Shown: positions 1 through 5,239, numbered from the stretch's first letter. The stretch: 6,088 bases of DNA from Lachnospiraceae bacterium (GCA_017620345.1 JAFZQP010000061.1:1-6088), one strand, 5' to 3'. The notes: generated from the letters alone by a model not told the origin. Program-made: numbers and translations.

Positions 1-335
1 CTGATAGGATCCCTGCGGGAGACGAATATAAAGAGTATGCCCTTATCAGGCTTGATGGTGAAAACTGGGAGTCTGATGATTTGGCCAACAATAAAACCAT
101 CGTCGATATAAATGATGATTTTATGGGCTGGGATGCATGGAAGGAAGAAAACAAAAAAGGCTTTGACTGTACCGTCTCTTTCCAAAGGGATGGCAACAAG
201 ATCATTACAACTACAGAAAATCTTGGCATCAGCCTGAATGTCACCACGACAATTGTTGAGGATATCTTTGATGTATATGTATCGCTGACGGGTGATCAGT
301 GTGCTTTGACCAATATTCGTATCATCAACGATTGA
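1..335 (+). CDS. C-terminal part of an unidentified protein with a beta-rich end domain (5' end outside window)
   Basis: The reading frame is open from the window edge (first whole codon at position 3) to the TGA at 333-335, giving 110 residues. The TTG at 81 lies inside this frame, so it is not the natural start. The visible part has many alternating beta-type stretches, aromatic residues (NWES, FMGWDAWKEENKKGFD) and an ending LTGDQCALTNIRIIND. This looks like a jelly-roll or beta-sandwich domain of the sort found at the C-terminus of secreted glycoside hydrolases and sensor proteins in Lachnospiraceae. That is an impression from the pattern, not a firm family match. No catalytic motif is visible. 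It reads opposite to the par operon and stops immediately before a decayed integrase, so it may be cargo of an integrated element or a gene brought next to it by deletion. Confidence 0.7.
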   Translation, partial: DRIPAGDEYKEYALIRLDGENWESDDLANNKTIVDINDDFMGWDAWKEENKKGFDCTVSFQRDGNKIITTTENLGISLNVTTTIVEDIFDVYVSLTGDQCALTNIRIIND

Positions 336-336
336 T

Positions 337-554
337 CAGCCCAAAGCAAAAATATGGTTAACTCTTACCAGTTTCGTACTATATAAGTGTAGATGGCTTT
401 TAATTCTAGACTTTTGGGACTAGGGTTAAGCGCTGCTGAAAGGGCTCTCATTCTGGGTCATGAAGTACAAACAAACGAAGCCCATTATAGTCTCGTTGAC
501 AACCGAACACTCGAAGATATTAAGAGTAAACTGACAAAAAGAGAAGCCCTATAA
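337..554 (+). pseudogene. Tyrosine recombinase (phage/ICE-type integrase), C-terminal remnant with frameshift
   Basis: From 393 to the TAA at 552-554 the frame reads MAFNSRLLGLGLSAAERA, then LILGHEVQTNEAHYS, then a basic tail ending KLTKREAL. This is the C-terminal catalytic part of a tyrosine recombinase: the LGH box at 453-461 and the nucleophile Tyr at 486-488 in HYS. In the neighbouring frame, 382-393 encodes YKCR, a box II of the HxxR type with Tyr for His. Joining the two frames at 393 puts LGH 21 residues after the box II Arg, the usual family spacing. One base therefore seems to have been lost at about 393; in the downstream frame, TAA (384) and TAG (390) interrupt the sequence. Box I Arg and the core-binding domain are absent because the preceding gene ends at 335. 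It lies directly beyond the 3' end of tRNA-Arg and reads toward it, a common place for an integrase. No activity is expected. Confidence 0.8.
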
Positions 555-566
555 TTAGGGCTTCTC
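536..566 (-). terminator. Rho-independent terminator of tRNA-Arg(CCU)
   Basis: A perfect 11-bp inverted repeat (541-551 against 556-566, loop TAAT) is followed on the minus strand by five T residues (540-536). It starts two bases after the tRNA 3' end. On the plus strand no T-run follows, so it should act only on minus-strand transcripts. The last codons and TAA stop of the integrase remnant (540-554) form one arm of the hairpin. Confidence 0.9.
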
Positions 567-568
567 AG

Positions 569-642
569 CGTCCACGAGAGGATTCGAACCTCCGGCCTTT
601 CGCTTAGGAGGCGAACGCTCTATCCTGCTGAGCTACGTGGAC
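569..642 (-). tRNA. tRNA-Arg, anticodon CCU (reads AGG), intact
   Basis: The minus-strand sequence folds into a full cloverleaf of 74 nt. The acceptor GUCCACG (642-636) pairs with CGUGGAC (576-570). The D arm is GCUC/GAGC. The anticodon stem UUCGC/GCGAA encloses the loop CUCCUAA with anticodon CCU. The T arm GGAGG-UUCGAAU-CCUCU has one G-U pair. The discriminator is G (569) and CCA is not encoded, so it would be added after transcription. The terminator follows at once. Its own promoter is unconvincing: the region just upstream has only poor -10 candidates (for example GATAAC near 650). It may depend on the strong promoter at 811-839, which originally served the neighbouring broken copy. Its 5' 42 nt match that copy at 39 of 42 positions. 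Confidence 0.95.
601..642 (-). repeat. 42-nt direct repeat, copy 1 (5' half of intact tRNA-Arg); copy 2 at 754-795
   Basis: Positions 601-642 match 754-795 at 39 of 42 sites, with an offset of 153. The mismatches are 615/768, 616/769 and 626/779. Similarity ends abruptly just past the anticodon loop (600 versus 753) and at the tRNA 5' end (643 versus 796). The uninterrupted 14-nt match 601-614/754-767, covering the anticodon arm, is the likeliest crossover core if this arose by site-specific recombination. Confidence 0.75.
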
Positions 643-680
643 TTAGTGTTATCAACGAGTTGACGACCACGGAAAAATGG

Positions 681-700
681 TGTCACTCATTGTCACTCAC
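681..700. repeat. Tandem 10-bp direct repeat, possible recombinase arm sites
   Basis: TGTCACTCAT (681-690) is followed directly by TGTCACTCAC (691-700), 9 of 10 identical, and a partial TGTCAA at 710-715. The repeats lie between the intact and broken tRNA-Arg copies. Short head-to-tail repeats in attachment regions often bind the N-terminal domain of tyrosine recombinases. That role is inferred from position only. Confidence 0.5.
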
Positions 701-753
701 TTATATAATTGTCAAAACCCAGTAACCAAGCGGATTATGAGCAATTAACGCAC

Positions 754-795
754 CGCTTAGGAGGCGAGTGCTCTATCCAGCTGAGCTACGTGGAC
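754..795 (-). pseudogene. tRNA-Arg(CCU), 5' half only (truncated after the anticodon loop)
   Basis: The minus strand from 795 begins with the same acceptor strand GUCCACG, a normal D arm, the 5' anticodon strand CUCGC and the loop CUCCUAA with anticodon CCU. After GCG (756-754) the match to tRNA stops. The following bases do not complete the anticodon stem (C against U at its base) and contain no T arm or 3' acceptor strand. It cannot be a working tRNA. A convincing promoter lies just upstream and the DUF3881 gene ends 51 nt before it, so this looks like the original chromosomal gene, cut in its anticodon arm. The base-of-stem residue C in this copy would mispair with A in the intact copy, so the intact tRNA's 3' half is probably not this gene's lost half. 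Confidence 0.85.
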
Positions 796-800
796 GGATT

Positions 801-833
801 ACAGACATATATTGTATCACTTTCGGTGTCTGT
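801..833. repeat. 7-bp inverted repeat bracketing the tRNA promoter -10
   Basis: ACAGACA (801-807) and TGTCTGT (827-833) are perfect inverted arms 19 nt apart. One lies around the expected start point and the other in the spacer next to the -35. They could be an operator or a chance repeat. No T-run follows on either strand, so it is not a terminator. Confidence 0.35.
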
Positions 834-839
834 TAACAA
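811..839 (-). promoter_or_regulatory. Sigma-A promoter of the broken tRNA-Arg, now facing the intact one
   Basis: Reading leftward on the minus strand: -35 TTGTTA (839-834), a 17-bp spacer, then -10 TACAAT (816-811) preceded by TGA, an extended -10. Transcription should start near 805, about 10 nt before the mature 5' end at 795. No terminator is seen between this promoter and the intact tRNA, so the transcript could run through both and end at 536-566. Confidence 0.7.
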
Positions 840-846
840 TGTTGAT

Positions 847-1719
847 TTACATTCTGACTTCACCCTGAAGCCAGATGTTTCCTCTGAACCGGCGTCCGAT
901 CTGTGGCTCACCAAGCACATCTTTTTCATTGATGCATGTGGTGATCGGAATGCCGTTACAATCGAGTGTAAAGCAGTATACTTTCTCGGATGTAAGAGCG
1001 TTCGTCTCAAGAGTATAATCCGTGATAAGACCGAGAACGGAATAGTGATCGCATTCAACTCCGTTGGGCATAAAGTACGTATCGACGATCGAGAATACAT
1101 CTTCCGTCATTATTCTCTTTGACACGGAACTGTATGTATCTATATCTTCAAGAGTCAGCTGTTCGATCGCTTCTTCATCGCCTTTTCTGGCGGCGAACAT
1201 GCGCTTGCTTCTGTCCGCGGATGCCTTTTCGAGCTTTTCCTGCTGCTTAGGATCCTTTTTGATGGGAAGCATGATCGTGCCGCCGAGTGAAAGTGCTGAC
1301 AGATATGTCGATGCCTGCAGCTGGTCTTTTCCCGTCTCACTCATCTTTCTCATGACTGCCATGCCGTTCTGTACGTAATAGATGATGGTTGCACCGAGAC
1401 GACAGTCCTCACACATTGCCGCAAATGATTCCTTGTCGGCATGACGTTCTATGCACAGATCCTCTGTTGTGGATACTTCCACGCCCGATGCGAACGGATA
1501 ATAAAAATCAAGCGTGAGATTATTCGCATCATCATATTCTCCACGAAGTGTTATTCCGCATGAAGGACAGTAATTCTTGGAATATTCGACCATTATGGAA
1601 CTGCCGGTCTCAAGATAATCCTTTCTGTTGGGACTGGATATCACATCGTTGAGCATATCCTTCAATTGTTTTTTGTTATCTATCCTGGAAAAGCCTACTG
1701 CCCGTAAATATTTGTGCAT
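847..1719 (-). CDS. DUF3881 family protein
   Basis: A 290-residue protein of unknown function. The opening MHKYLRAVGFSRIDNKKQL, the stretch with LTLEDIDTYSSVSKR (189-201), EDVFSIVDTYFMPNG (206-220) and the ending LGEPQIGRRFRGNIWLQG (269-286) match the DUF3881 family as I know it from Lachnospiraceae; length is about normal. No signal peptide or membrane segment is evident, so it is probably cytoplasmic. It has two Cys pairs, CPSC (51-54) and CEDC (103-106), plus single Cys at 223, 249, 254 and 262. The pairs could bind a metal, but this is inferred from spacing only. The ATG at 1719-1717 overlaps the last base of the HD-GYP stop (TAATG) and has a good AAGGAG eight bases upstream, so the two are translationally coupled. 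It is the last gene of the par operon before the tRNA. Confidence 0.88.
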   Translation of the reverse strand: MHKYLRAVGFSRIDNKKQLKDMLNDVISSPNRKDYLETGSSIMVEYSKNYCPSCGITLRGEYDDANNLTLDFYYPFASGVEVSTTEDLCIERHADKESFAAMCEDCRLGATIIYYVQNGMAVMRKMSETGKDQLQASTYLSALSLGGTIMLPIKKDPKQQEKLEKASADRSKRMFAARKGDEEAIEQLTLEDIDTYSSVSKRIMTEDVFSIVDTYFMPNGVECDHYSVLGLITDYTLETNALTSEKVYCFTLDCNGIPITTCINEKDVLGEPQIGRRFRGNIWLQGEVRM

Positions 1720-2777
1720 TATCGCTCCTTGACATACTCGATCGATATCTCATCATTCTCCAGCAGATCGATCAATTTGTCTTCTTCATATTCTTTACCG
1801 CTGCGATCCCTGATCAGTTTGATCTTGGGGCGGTCCGTAAAATGCTCATTCTGTTCAATGACTATCGCTTCGTCACCGTTATTGAGAACAACCGTCGTTC
1901 CTACAGGATAAGCAGCGATGAACTCAAGGAAATAATCAACGATCCTTCCCTCAAACAAAGAGTCACGACCGTTCCTGATGTACTCTATCGCCTGTCTGAC
2001 GTTGCCTCTTTTTACTCCTATACCACACAGTATATCATCAAATGCATCCGCGATGGCAACAATCCTGACACTTATGGGCATCACTATATGCTTGAACGGA
2101 TACCCGCTTCTATCGAGTCTTTCGTGATGAAACAGAATGATCTTCTTGGATTCGTTGCTCATCCAGTTTTCCTTCTCTACAGATGAAAAACCGTACAGCG
2201 TATGTTTTCTGTATTCAAAAAGTGACTCGGGATCAAATTCCTCTTCAACATTGATGTCCTGATAAGGCACCGACAGGTATCTCAGTCCCATATCATGAAG
2301 AAGACTTCCGACACCGATATCATACACTTCCAGCTTGGACAGGTTCATCTTAAGAGCCGTAATGATCGAAAGTGATGCGACCATTACACTGTGGTCATAA
2401 AGGTCACCGTTTCTCTCGCGGATATCATATACTCTGTCCACTATCTCTTCACGCGAAAACATATCATCAACGATCTCGTTAGCAGTTTCGGATATCTCTT
2501 CGATACCGCTGTCGTATGTGACATACCTGTCCATCACATCATGGATCTTGTGCGAACAGTCAGATTTGAGCTCTTCTTTGATGACCATTTTTTCCTTGGG
2601 AGAAAGAGTGGTAGGCTCAAAGATCTCAACCTCTTTTATGCCGGAAGTAACCAGTGTCTCTATATGCTTCATATACAGACAGGTTCCCTCGTAAAACAGT
2701 GTTTGGTTGTCGGACAGCTTTACCGGTTTGGCAAGATACTCTCCACCAGTAAGCTCGCTTACCTCGATTTTTTTCAT
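1719..2777 (-). CDS. HD-GYP domain protein, putative c-di-GMP phosphodiesterase (divergent)
   Basis: A 352-residue protein. An N-terminal region (about 1-115) resembles the lead-in found before many HD-GYP domains. The HD-GYP domain spans about 116-290: H129 (YDHS), H161-D162 (LLHDMG), H192 (RKHTLYG), H217-H218-E219 (FHHERLDRSGYP, GYP at 225-227) and D244 (IADAFDD). A C-terminal extension follows (YPVGTTVVLNNGDEAIVIEQN) typical of the family. The family hydrolyses c-di-GMP with a two- or three-metal site, and the ligand residues seem present. Departures: HDIGK has become HDMGL, and the Gly in HHExxDGxGYP is Arg, so activity is uncertain. No transmembrane segment is seen. The ATG at 2777-2775 is fixed by an upstream in-frame TGA. 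Its GGAG is only 2 nt away, and it overlaps the stop of micro-ORF 2 (ATGA), so initiation may rely on coupling. Confidence 0.87.
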   Translation of the reverse strand: MKKIEVSELTGGEYLAKPVKLSDNQTLFYEGTCLYMKHIETLVTSGIKEVEIFEPTTLSPKEKMVIKEELKSDCSHKIHDVMDRYVTYDSGIEEISETANEIVDDMFSREEIVDRVYDIRERNGDLYDHSVMVASLSIITALKMNLSKLEVYDIGVGSLLHDMGLRYLSVPYQDINVEEEFDPESLFEYRKHTLYGFSSVEKENWMSNESKKIILFHHERLDRSGYPFKHIVMPISVRIVAIADAFDDILCGIGVKRGNVRQAIEYIRNGRDSLFEGRIVDYFLEFIAAYPVGTTVVLNNGDEAIVIEQNEHFTDRPKIKLIRDRSGKEYEEDKLIDLLENDEISIEYVKER

Positions 2778-2806
2778 GTCTCCATTTTGGCTTCAGGACA
2801 GCTCAT
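2774..2806 (-). CDS. Micro-ORF 2 (10 aa), overlaps the HD-GYP start
   Basis: Encodes MSCPEAKMET. Its TGA stop (2776-2774) overlaps the HD-GYP ATG (2777-2775) as ATGA. It lies in the second unit of a tandem repeat whose first unit encodes MSCPDVK. There is no clear ribosome site of its own, so translation would depend on ribosomes arriving from upstream. It could be a chance product of the duplication. Confidence 0.3.
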   Translation of the reverse strand: MSCPEAKMET

Positions 2807-2833
2807 GCTTATTTGACATCAGGACAGCTCATG
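2782..2833 (-). repeat. Tandem duplication of a 26-bp unit between DUF4446 and HD-GYP
   Basis: The 15-bp string CATGAGCTGTCCTGA (minus strand) occurs exactly twice, at 2833-2819 and 2807-2793, offset 26. The remaining 11 bases of each unit agree at 6 positions, so 21 of 26 match overall. The first unit contains the end of the DUF4446 gene, so the duplication copied a gene terminus into the spacer. Confidence 0.85.
2809..2832 (-). CDS. Micro-ORF 1 (7 aa), overlaps the DUF4446 stop
   Basis: Encodes MSCPDVK. Its ATG (2832-2830) overlaps the TGA stop of the DUF4446 gene (2831-2829) as ATGA. A ribosome finishing DUF4446 could restart here, and two bases separate its TAA from the ATG of micro-ORF 2. 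No separate ribosome site is visible. Whether it is translated cannot be judged from sequence. Confidence 0.3.
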   Translation of the reverse strand: MSCPDVK

Positions 2834-3356
2834 TCAGGTCATAAACATATGCTTCTGCTGACTGCGCAAGAGTAAGAGCTTTCTTCTCTTCGTCTCCGAG
2901 AGATATAGCGCATTCACCGTTAACTATCTCTTTGGTATAAACATAACATCCTTCACTCGAATGGATCGAGTTGATTATGAATCCGGTCTCATTATCATTA
3001 AGAAGCGCCACGGAAAATGAGAGTTTTCCGCCCATCTCCTTGAACGCATCATATTTTACGATACCGACTCTCTGATAACATTCGCGAAGGTTTTCGATTA
3101 TCTTTCTGATATCCTTCTTGTTCTTATCAGCCTGCGCCTTCAGACCTGATATATCATCAAAAAGCGCACCGATCTCTTCTTCGAGGCTTTCTGCTTTCTT
3201 ACCTTTCATGAACATCTGATAGCTCGTCTCAAGACGATTATATCTGATCAGCAGAAATACAAGCATAACAGCCAGCACTATGATAAGTACCAGCATTATT
3301 ATGATCAGAATACCGGGATCCGATATCCCCATACTTCCAAGTACCGAATTATTCAT
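2829..3356 (-). CDS. DUF4446 family membrane protein
   Basis: A 175-residue protein. A short N-terminus (1-14) is followed by one strongly hydrophobic segment (about 15-37, GILIIIMLVLIIVLAVMLVF), then a charged helical or coiled-coil stretch with the family-like YNRLETSYQMFMKGKKAESLE, and a C-terminal globular part with VGIVKYDAFKEMGGKLSFSVALL (about 97-119). This order and the KYDAF-GG-LSFS-ALL motif fit DUF4446, a family often found next to parB in Firmicutes. The function is unknown; the C-terminal part is probably cytoplasmic behind a single anchor. The ATG at 3356 is preceded by a run of AGGGGG eight bases away, a good ribosome site. It follows parB after 39 bp with no terminator, so it is cotranscribed. 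Its stop overlaps the first micro-ORF. Confidence 0.88.
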   Translation of the reverse strand: MNNSVLGSMGISDPGILIIIMLVLIIVLAVMLVFLLIRYNRLETSYQMFMKGKKAESLEEEIGALFDDISGLKAQADKNKKDIRKIIENLRECYQRVGIVKYDAFKEMGGKLSFSVALLNDNETGFIINSIHSSEGCYVYTKEIVNGECAISLGDEEKKALTLAQSAEAYVYDLT

Positions 3357-3395
3357 TTATGATTCCCCCTCTTTCTTGAAACTTTACAGTACCTA

Positions 3396-4271
3396 TTAAA
3401 TTAACATATCCAAGATCTTCTGCAGATCATCCTGATTGTAAAATTCAATCTCGATCTTACCGGCATTGTCACCTTTTGCGGTAATTGTGACTTTTGTTCC
3501 TATGTTTGCCTTCAGTTTTTCTTCGATATCGTGATACAGTGCTTCCTGCTTTTCATTCTTCTTCTTCTCGATCTTCGGCTTGTTCTTCGCCTTGACGATC
3601 TTCTCTATATCCCTGACGGAAAGCTTCTCGTCCATTACACGCTGGGCCAGTTCATACTGCTCATCGGGATCATCGATAGACAGGAGTGCTCTCGCATGTC
3701 CAGCCGAGATCATGTCTTCAATGATCATGTCCTGTACATTGGATGAAAGCTTCAGAAGCCTCATCGAATTGGTTATTGCTGTTCTGCTCTTGGAGACCTC
3801 TTCGGCAAGTTCGTCCTGCTTTAGATTATACTCCTCGATCAGGCTTTTGTATGCCTTTGCTTCTTCAATTGGATTGAGGTCTGTTCTCTGAGTGTTCTCT
3901 ATGAGTGAGATAACGGAGATCTCTTTTTCAGTATAGTCACGGATGATAACAGGTACTTCCTTAAGACCTGCCATCTTGGCTGCTCTCCATCTGCGCTCGC
4001 CGGCAACTATCTCATAATAGTCTCCGCGGTTGACTACGAGTATGGGAAACAATACCCCATGAAGTTTGATGGAATCGGACAGTTCCTGAAGCGCATCCTC
4101 ATCAAATCTCTTTCTGGGCTGATTGCGATTCGGTTCAACCTTCGTTATCTTTACATATTGATCAGGCTTTGCGGCATTGGCATTTTCTTTTGCCGAAGGC
4201 TTGTCACTTACGACAACTCCCTTTGGGATAAGAGTATCGAGTCCTTTGCCGAGTCCTTTTTTTGCTGCCAT
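3396..4271 (-). CDS. parB: Chromosome partitioning protein ParB (Spo0J), CTP-dependent DNA clamp
   Basis: A 291-residue protein of normal length. The N-terminal KKGLGKGLDTLI (4-15) is the segment that contacts and stimulates ParA. A disordered linker follows. The ParB/Srx domain holds the CTP-binding motifs GERRWRA (91-97) and ENTQR (125-129), then NPIEEA (133-138). A helix-turn-helix (about 150-175) reads the parS site, and GHARALL (191-197) is a conserved family motif. After a Lys-rich linker comes the C-terminal dimer domain (about 245-291). ParB loads at parS, binds CTP and slides outward to organise the origin region and recruit SMC. The ATG has AAAGGAG eight bases upstream. It follows parA after 23 bp. 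Two matching parS sites lie upstream of parA, consistent with a complete local system. All expected motifs are intact. Confidence 0.97.
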   Translation of the reverse strand: MAAKKGLGKGLDTLIPKGVVVSDKPSAKENANAAKPDQYVKITKVEPNRNQPRKRFDEDALQELSDSIKLHGVLFPILVVNRGDYYEIVAGERRWRAAKMAGLKEVPVIIRDYTEKEISVISLIENTQRTDLNPIEEAKAYKSLIEEYNLKQDELAEEVSKSRTAITNSMRLLKLSSNVQDMIIEDMISAGHARALLSIDDPDEQYELAQRVMDEKLSVRDIEKIVKAKNKPKIEKKKNEKQEALYHDIEEKLKANIGTKVTITAKGDNAGKIEIEFYNQDDLQKILDMLI

Positions 4272-4294
4272 TATAAATCTCCTTTAAATCTCTG

Positions 4295-5062
4295 TTATTT
4301 ACCGTTCTTCTTGATGAGTTCCTTAGCAAGATCGTTGTAGCTCTTGGCACCTACCGATCTCGGATCGTATTCGGTGATGGGCTCACCGTAACTGGGTGCT
4401 TCCGCTAATCTTATATTCCTCGGGATCACCGTTTCAAACACATACTGAGACAGGTTCTCTTTAACATTGTTCACTACCTGCTGAGAAAGATTTGTTCTTG
4501 AATCAAACATGGTAAATACCACACCCTCTATATTGAGTACAGGGTTAAGTCTTTCTCTTACGAGATTGATCGTATATATCAGCTGGCTGATCCCTTCGAG
4601 TGCATAGTACTCACACTGGATCGGAACGAGTACAGTTGATGATGCCACCATCGCATTAACCGTTAATGTATTAAGTGACGGCGGACAGTCGATCAATATA
4701 TAATCGTATTCATTTATCACCCAGTCTATCTCTTCCTTTAATATAAATTCCTTCTTCTCTTTGCCGATGAGTTCGATATCCGCTCCGGCAAGATTGACAT
4801 TGGAAGGAATGACCGAAAGGTTCTTGCGAACATCTTTGATGATACAATCCTTAACAGAACAGTCTCCGAGCATCAGTTCATAAACCGTATTCTCTATGTT
4901 GTTCTTTTCGATTCCGAATCCGCTTGTTGCATTTCCCTGAGGATCGCAATCGATGAGCAGAACCTTCTTGCCCTGCTTGGCAAGAGCCGCCGACAGATTA
5001 ATGGCTGTTGTGGTCTTACCCACTCCGCCTTTTTGATTTGCTATGGATATTATCTTTCCCAT
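4295..5062 (-). CDS. parA: Chromosome partitioning ATPase ParA (Soj)
   Basis: A 255-residue protein of normal length for the chromosomal Soj type, without the extra N-terminal DNA-binding domain of plasmid ParAs. The deviant Walker A KGGVGKTT (11-18) has signature Lys11 and catalytic Lys16. LLIDCDPQGN (35-44) is the switch region with Asp40, and YILIDCPPSL (121-130) is Walker B with Asp125. EYYALEGISQL and PRNIRLAEAPSYGEPI (214-229) are strong Soj markers. ATP-bound dimers bind DNA nonspecifically, and ParB triggers hydrolysis, moving or separating origins and influencing DnaA. The ATG at 5062 has TAGGAG six bases upstream. A promoter at 5105-5133 lies before it, and two parS sites lie further upstream, so ParB bound there could influence its own operon. 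Confidence 0.97.
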   Translation of the reverse strand: MGKIISIANQKGGVGKTTTAINLSAALAKQGKKVLLIDCDPQGNATSGFGIEKNNIENTVYELMLGDCSVKDCIIKDVRKNLSVIPSNVNLAGADIELIGKEKKEFILKEEIDWVINEYDYILIDCPPSLNTLTVNAMVASSTVLVPIQCEYYALEGISQLIYTINLVRERLNPVLNIEGVVFTMFDSRTNLSQQVVNNVKENLSQYVFETVIPRNIRLAEAPSYGEPITEYDPRSVGAKSYNDLAKELIKKNGK

Positions 5063-5104
5063 TACATACTCCTAATAATTCTTCTCTTTAGTTAGTCGAC
5101 AATG

Positions 5105-5133
5105 ATTATCTCACAGACATAGTTGTTTTTCAA
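5105..5133 (-). promoter_or_regulatory. Sigma-A promoter of the parA operon
   Basis: On the minus strand: -35 TTGAAA (5133-5128), a 17-bp spacer, then -10 GATAAT (5110-5105) preceded by TGA (extended -10). The expected start is near 5098, giving a leader of about 35 nt before the parA ATG. The parS sites are 59 and 107 bp further upstream, so they do not overlap the core promoter. Confidence 0.72.
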
Positions 5134-5191
5134 TCCTGATATATTGGATGGGATTTGTTTCACGAGTCGGAATTCAATATATGGTCAAAAA

Positions 5192-5207
5192 TGTTTCACG
5201 TGAAACA
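5192..5207. other. parS site 1 (ParB loading site)
   Basis: TGTTTCACGTGAAACA is a perfect 16-bp palindrome identical to the Bacillus subtilis parS consensus, and perfect to 18 bp (5191-5208). Together with flanking bases, 5187-5209 is an exact 23-bp copy of 5235-5257. It is the nucleation site for the ParB encoded alongside. Confidence 0.97.
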
Positions 5208-5239
5208 TCATATTGTGTTTCCTGATATGATATAAAAAA

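Larger units (their letters stand above)
337..753. mobile_element. Probable remnant end of an integrative element inserted at tRNA-Arg(CCU)
   Basis: Inference from four facts: an integrase C-terminus next to a tRNA, an intact tRNA-Arg, a tandem 10-bp repeat that could be arm-type recombinase sites, and a second tRNA-Arg cut in its anticodon arm at 754. The right boundary would be 753/754. The left extent is unknown and may lie outside the window, with the gene at 1-335 as possible cargo. Alternatives are a tandem tRNA duplication followed by deletion, or two separate events. Confidence 0.45.

Noticed and set aside
541..566. Terminator for the plus-strand integrase remnant
   Set aside because: On the plus strand the hairpin is followed by AGCG with no T-run, so it serves the minus-strand tRNA only.
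652..663. Short palindrome TCAACGAGTTGA upstream of the intact tRNA
   Set aside because: Five-base arms are too short to separate from chance and match no site I recognise.
687..715. Promoter for the intact tRNA using TTGACA at 715-710
   Set aside because: The -35 is perfect, but at 16-18 bp the -10 candidates (ACAATG, CAATGA, AATGAG) are poor, and the start would be about 40 nt from the tRNA.
709..1122. Plus-strand open frame of 137 codons
   Set aside because: It runs across the tRNA half and antisense through the DUF3881 gene, has no ribosome site, and its composition is explained by the opposite strand.
1842..2186. Plus-strand open frames within the HD-GYP, parB and coiled-coil genes
   Set aside because: They are antisense shadows of well-supported minus-strand genes with recognisable domains.
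5156..5171. Third parS-like site TGTTTCACGAGTCGGA
   Set aside because: Only the left half matches (11 of 16 overall); the right arm is lost, so it is at most a decayed half-site.
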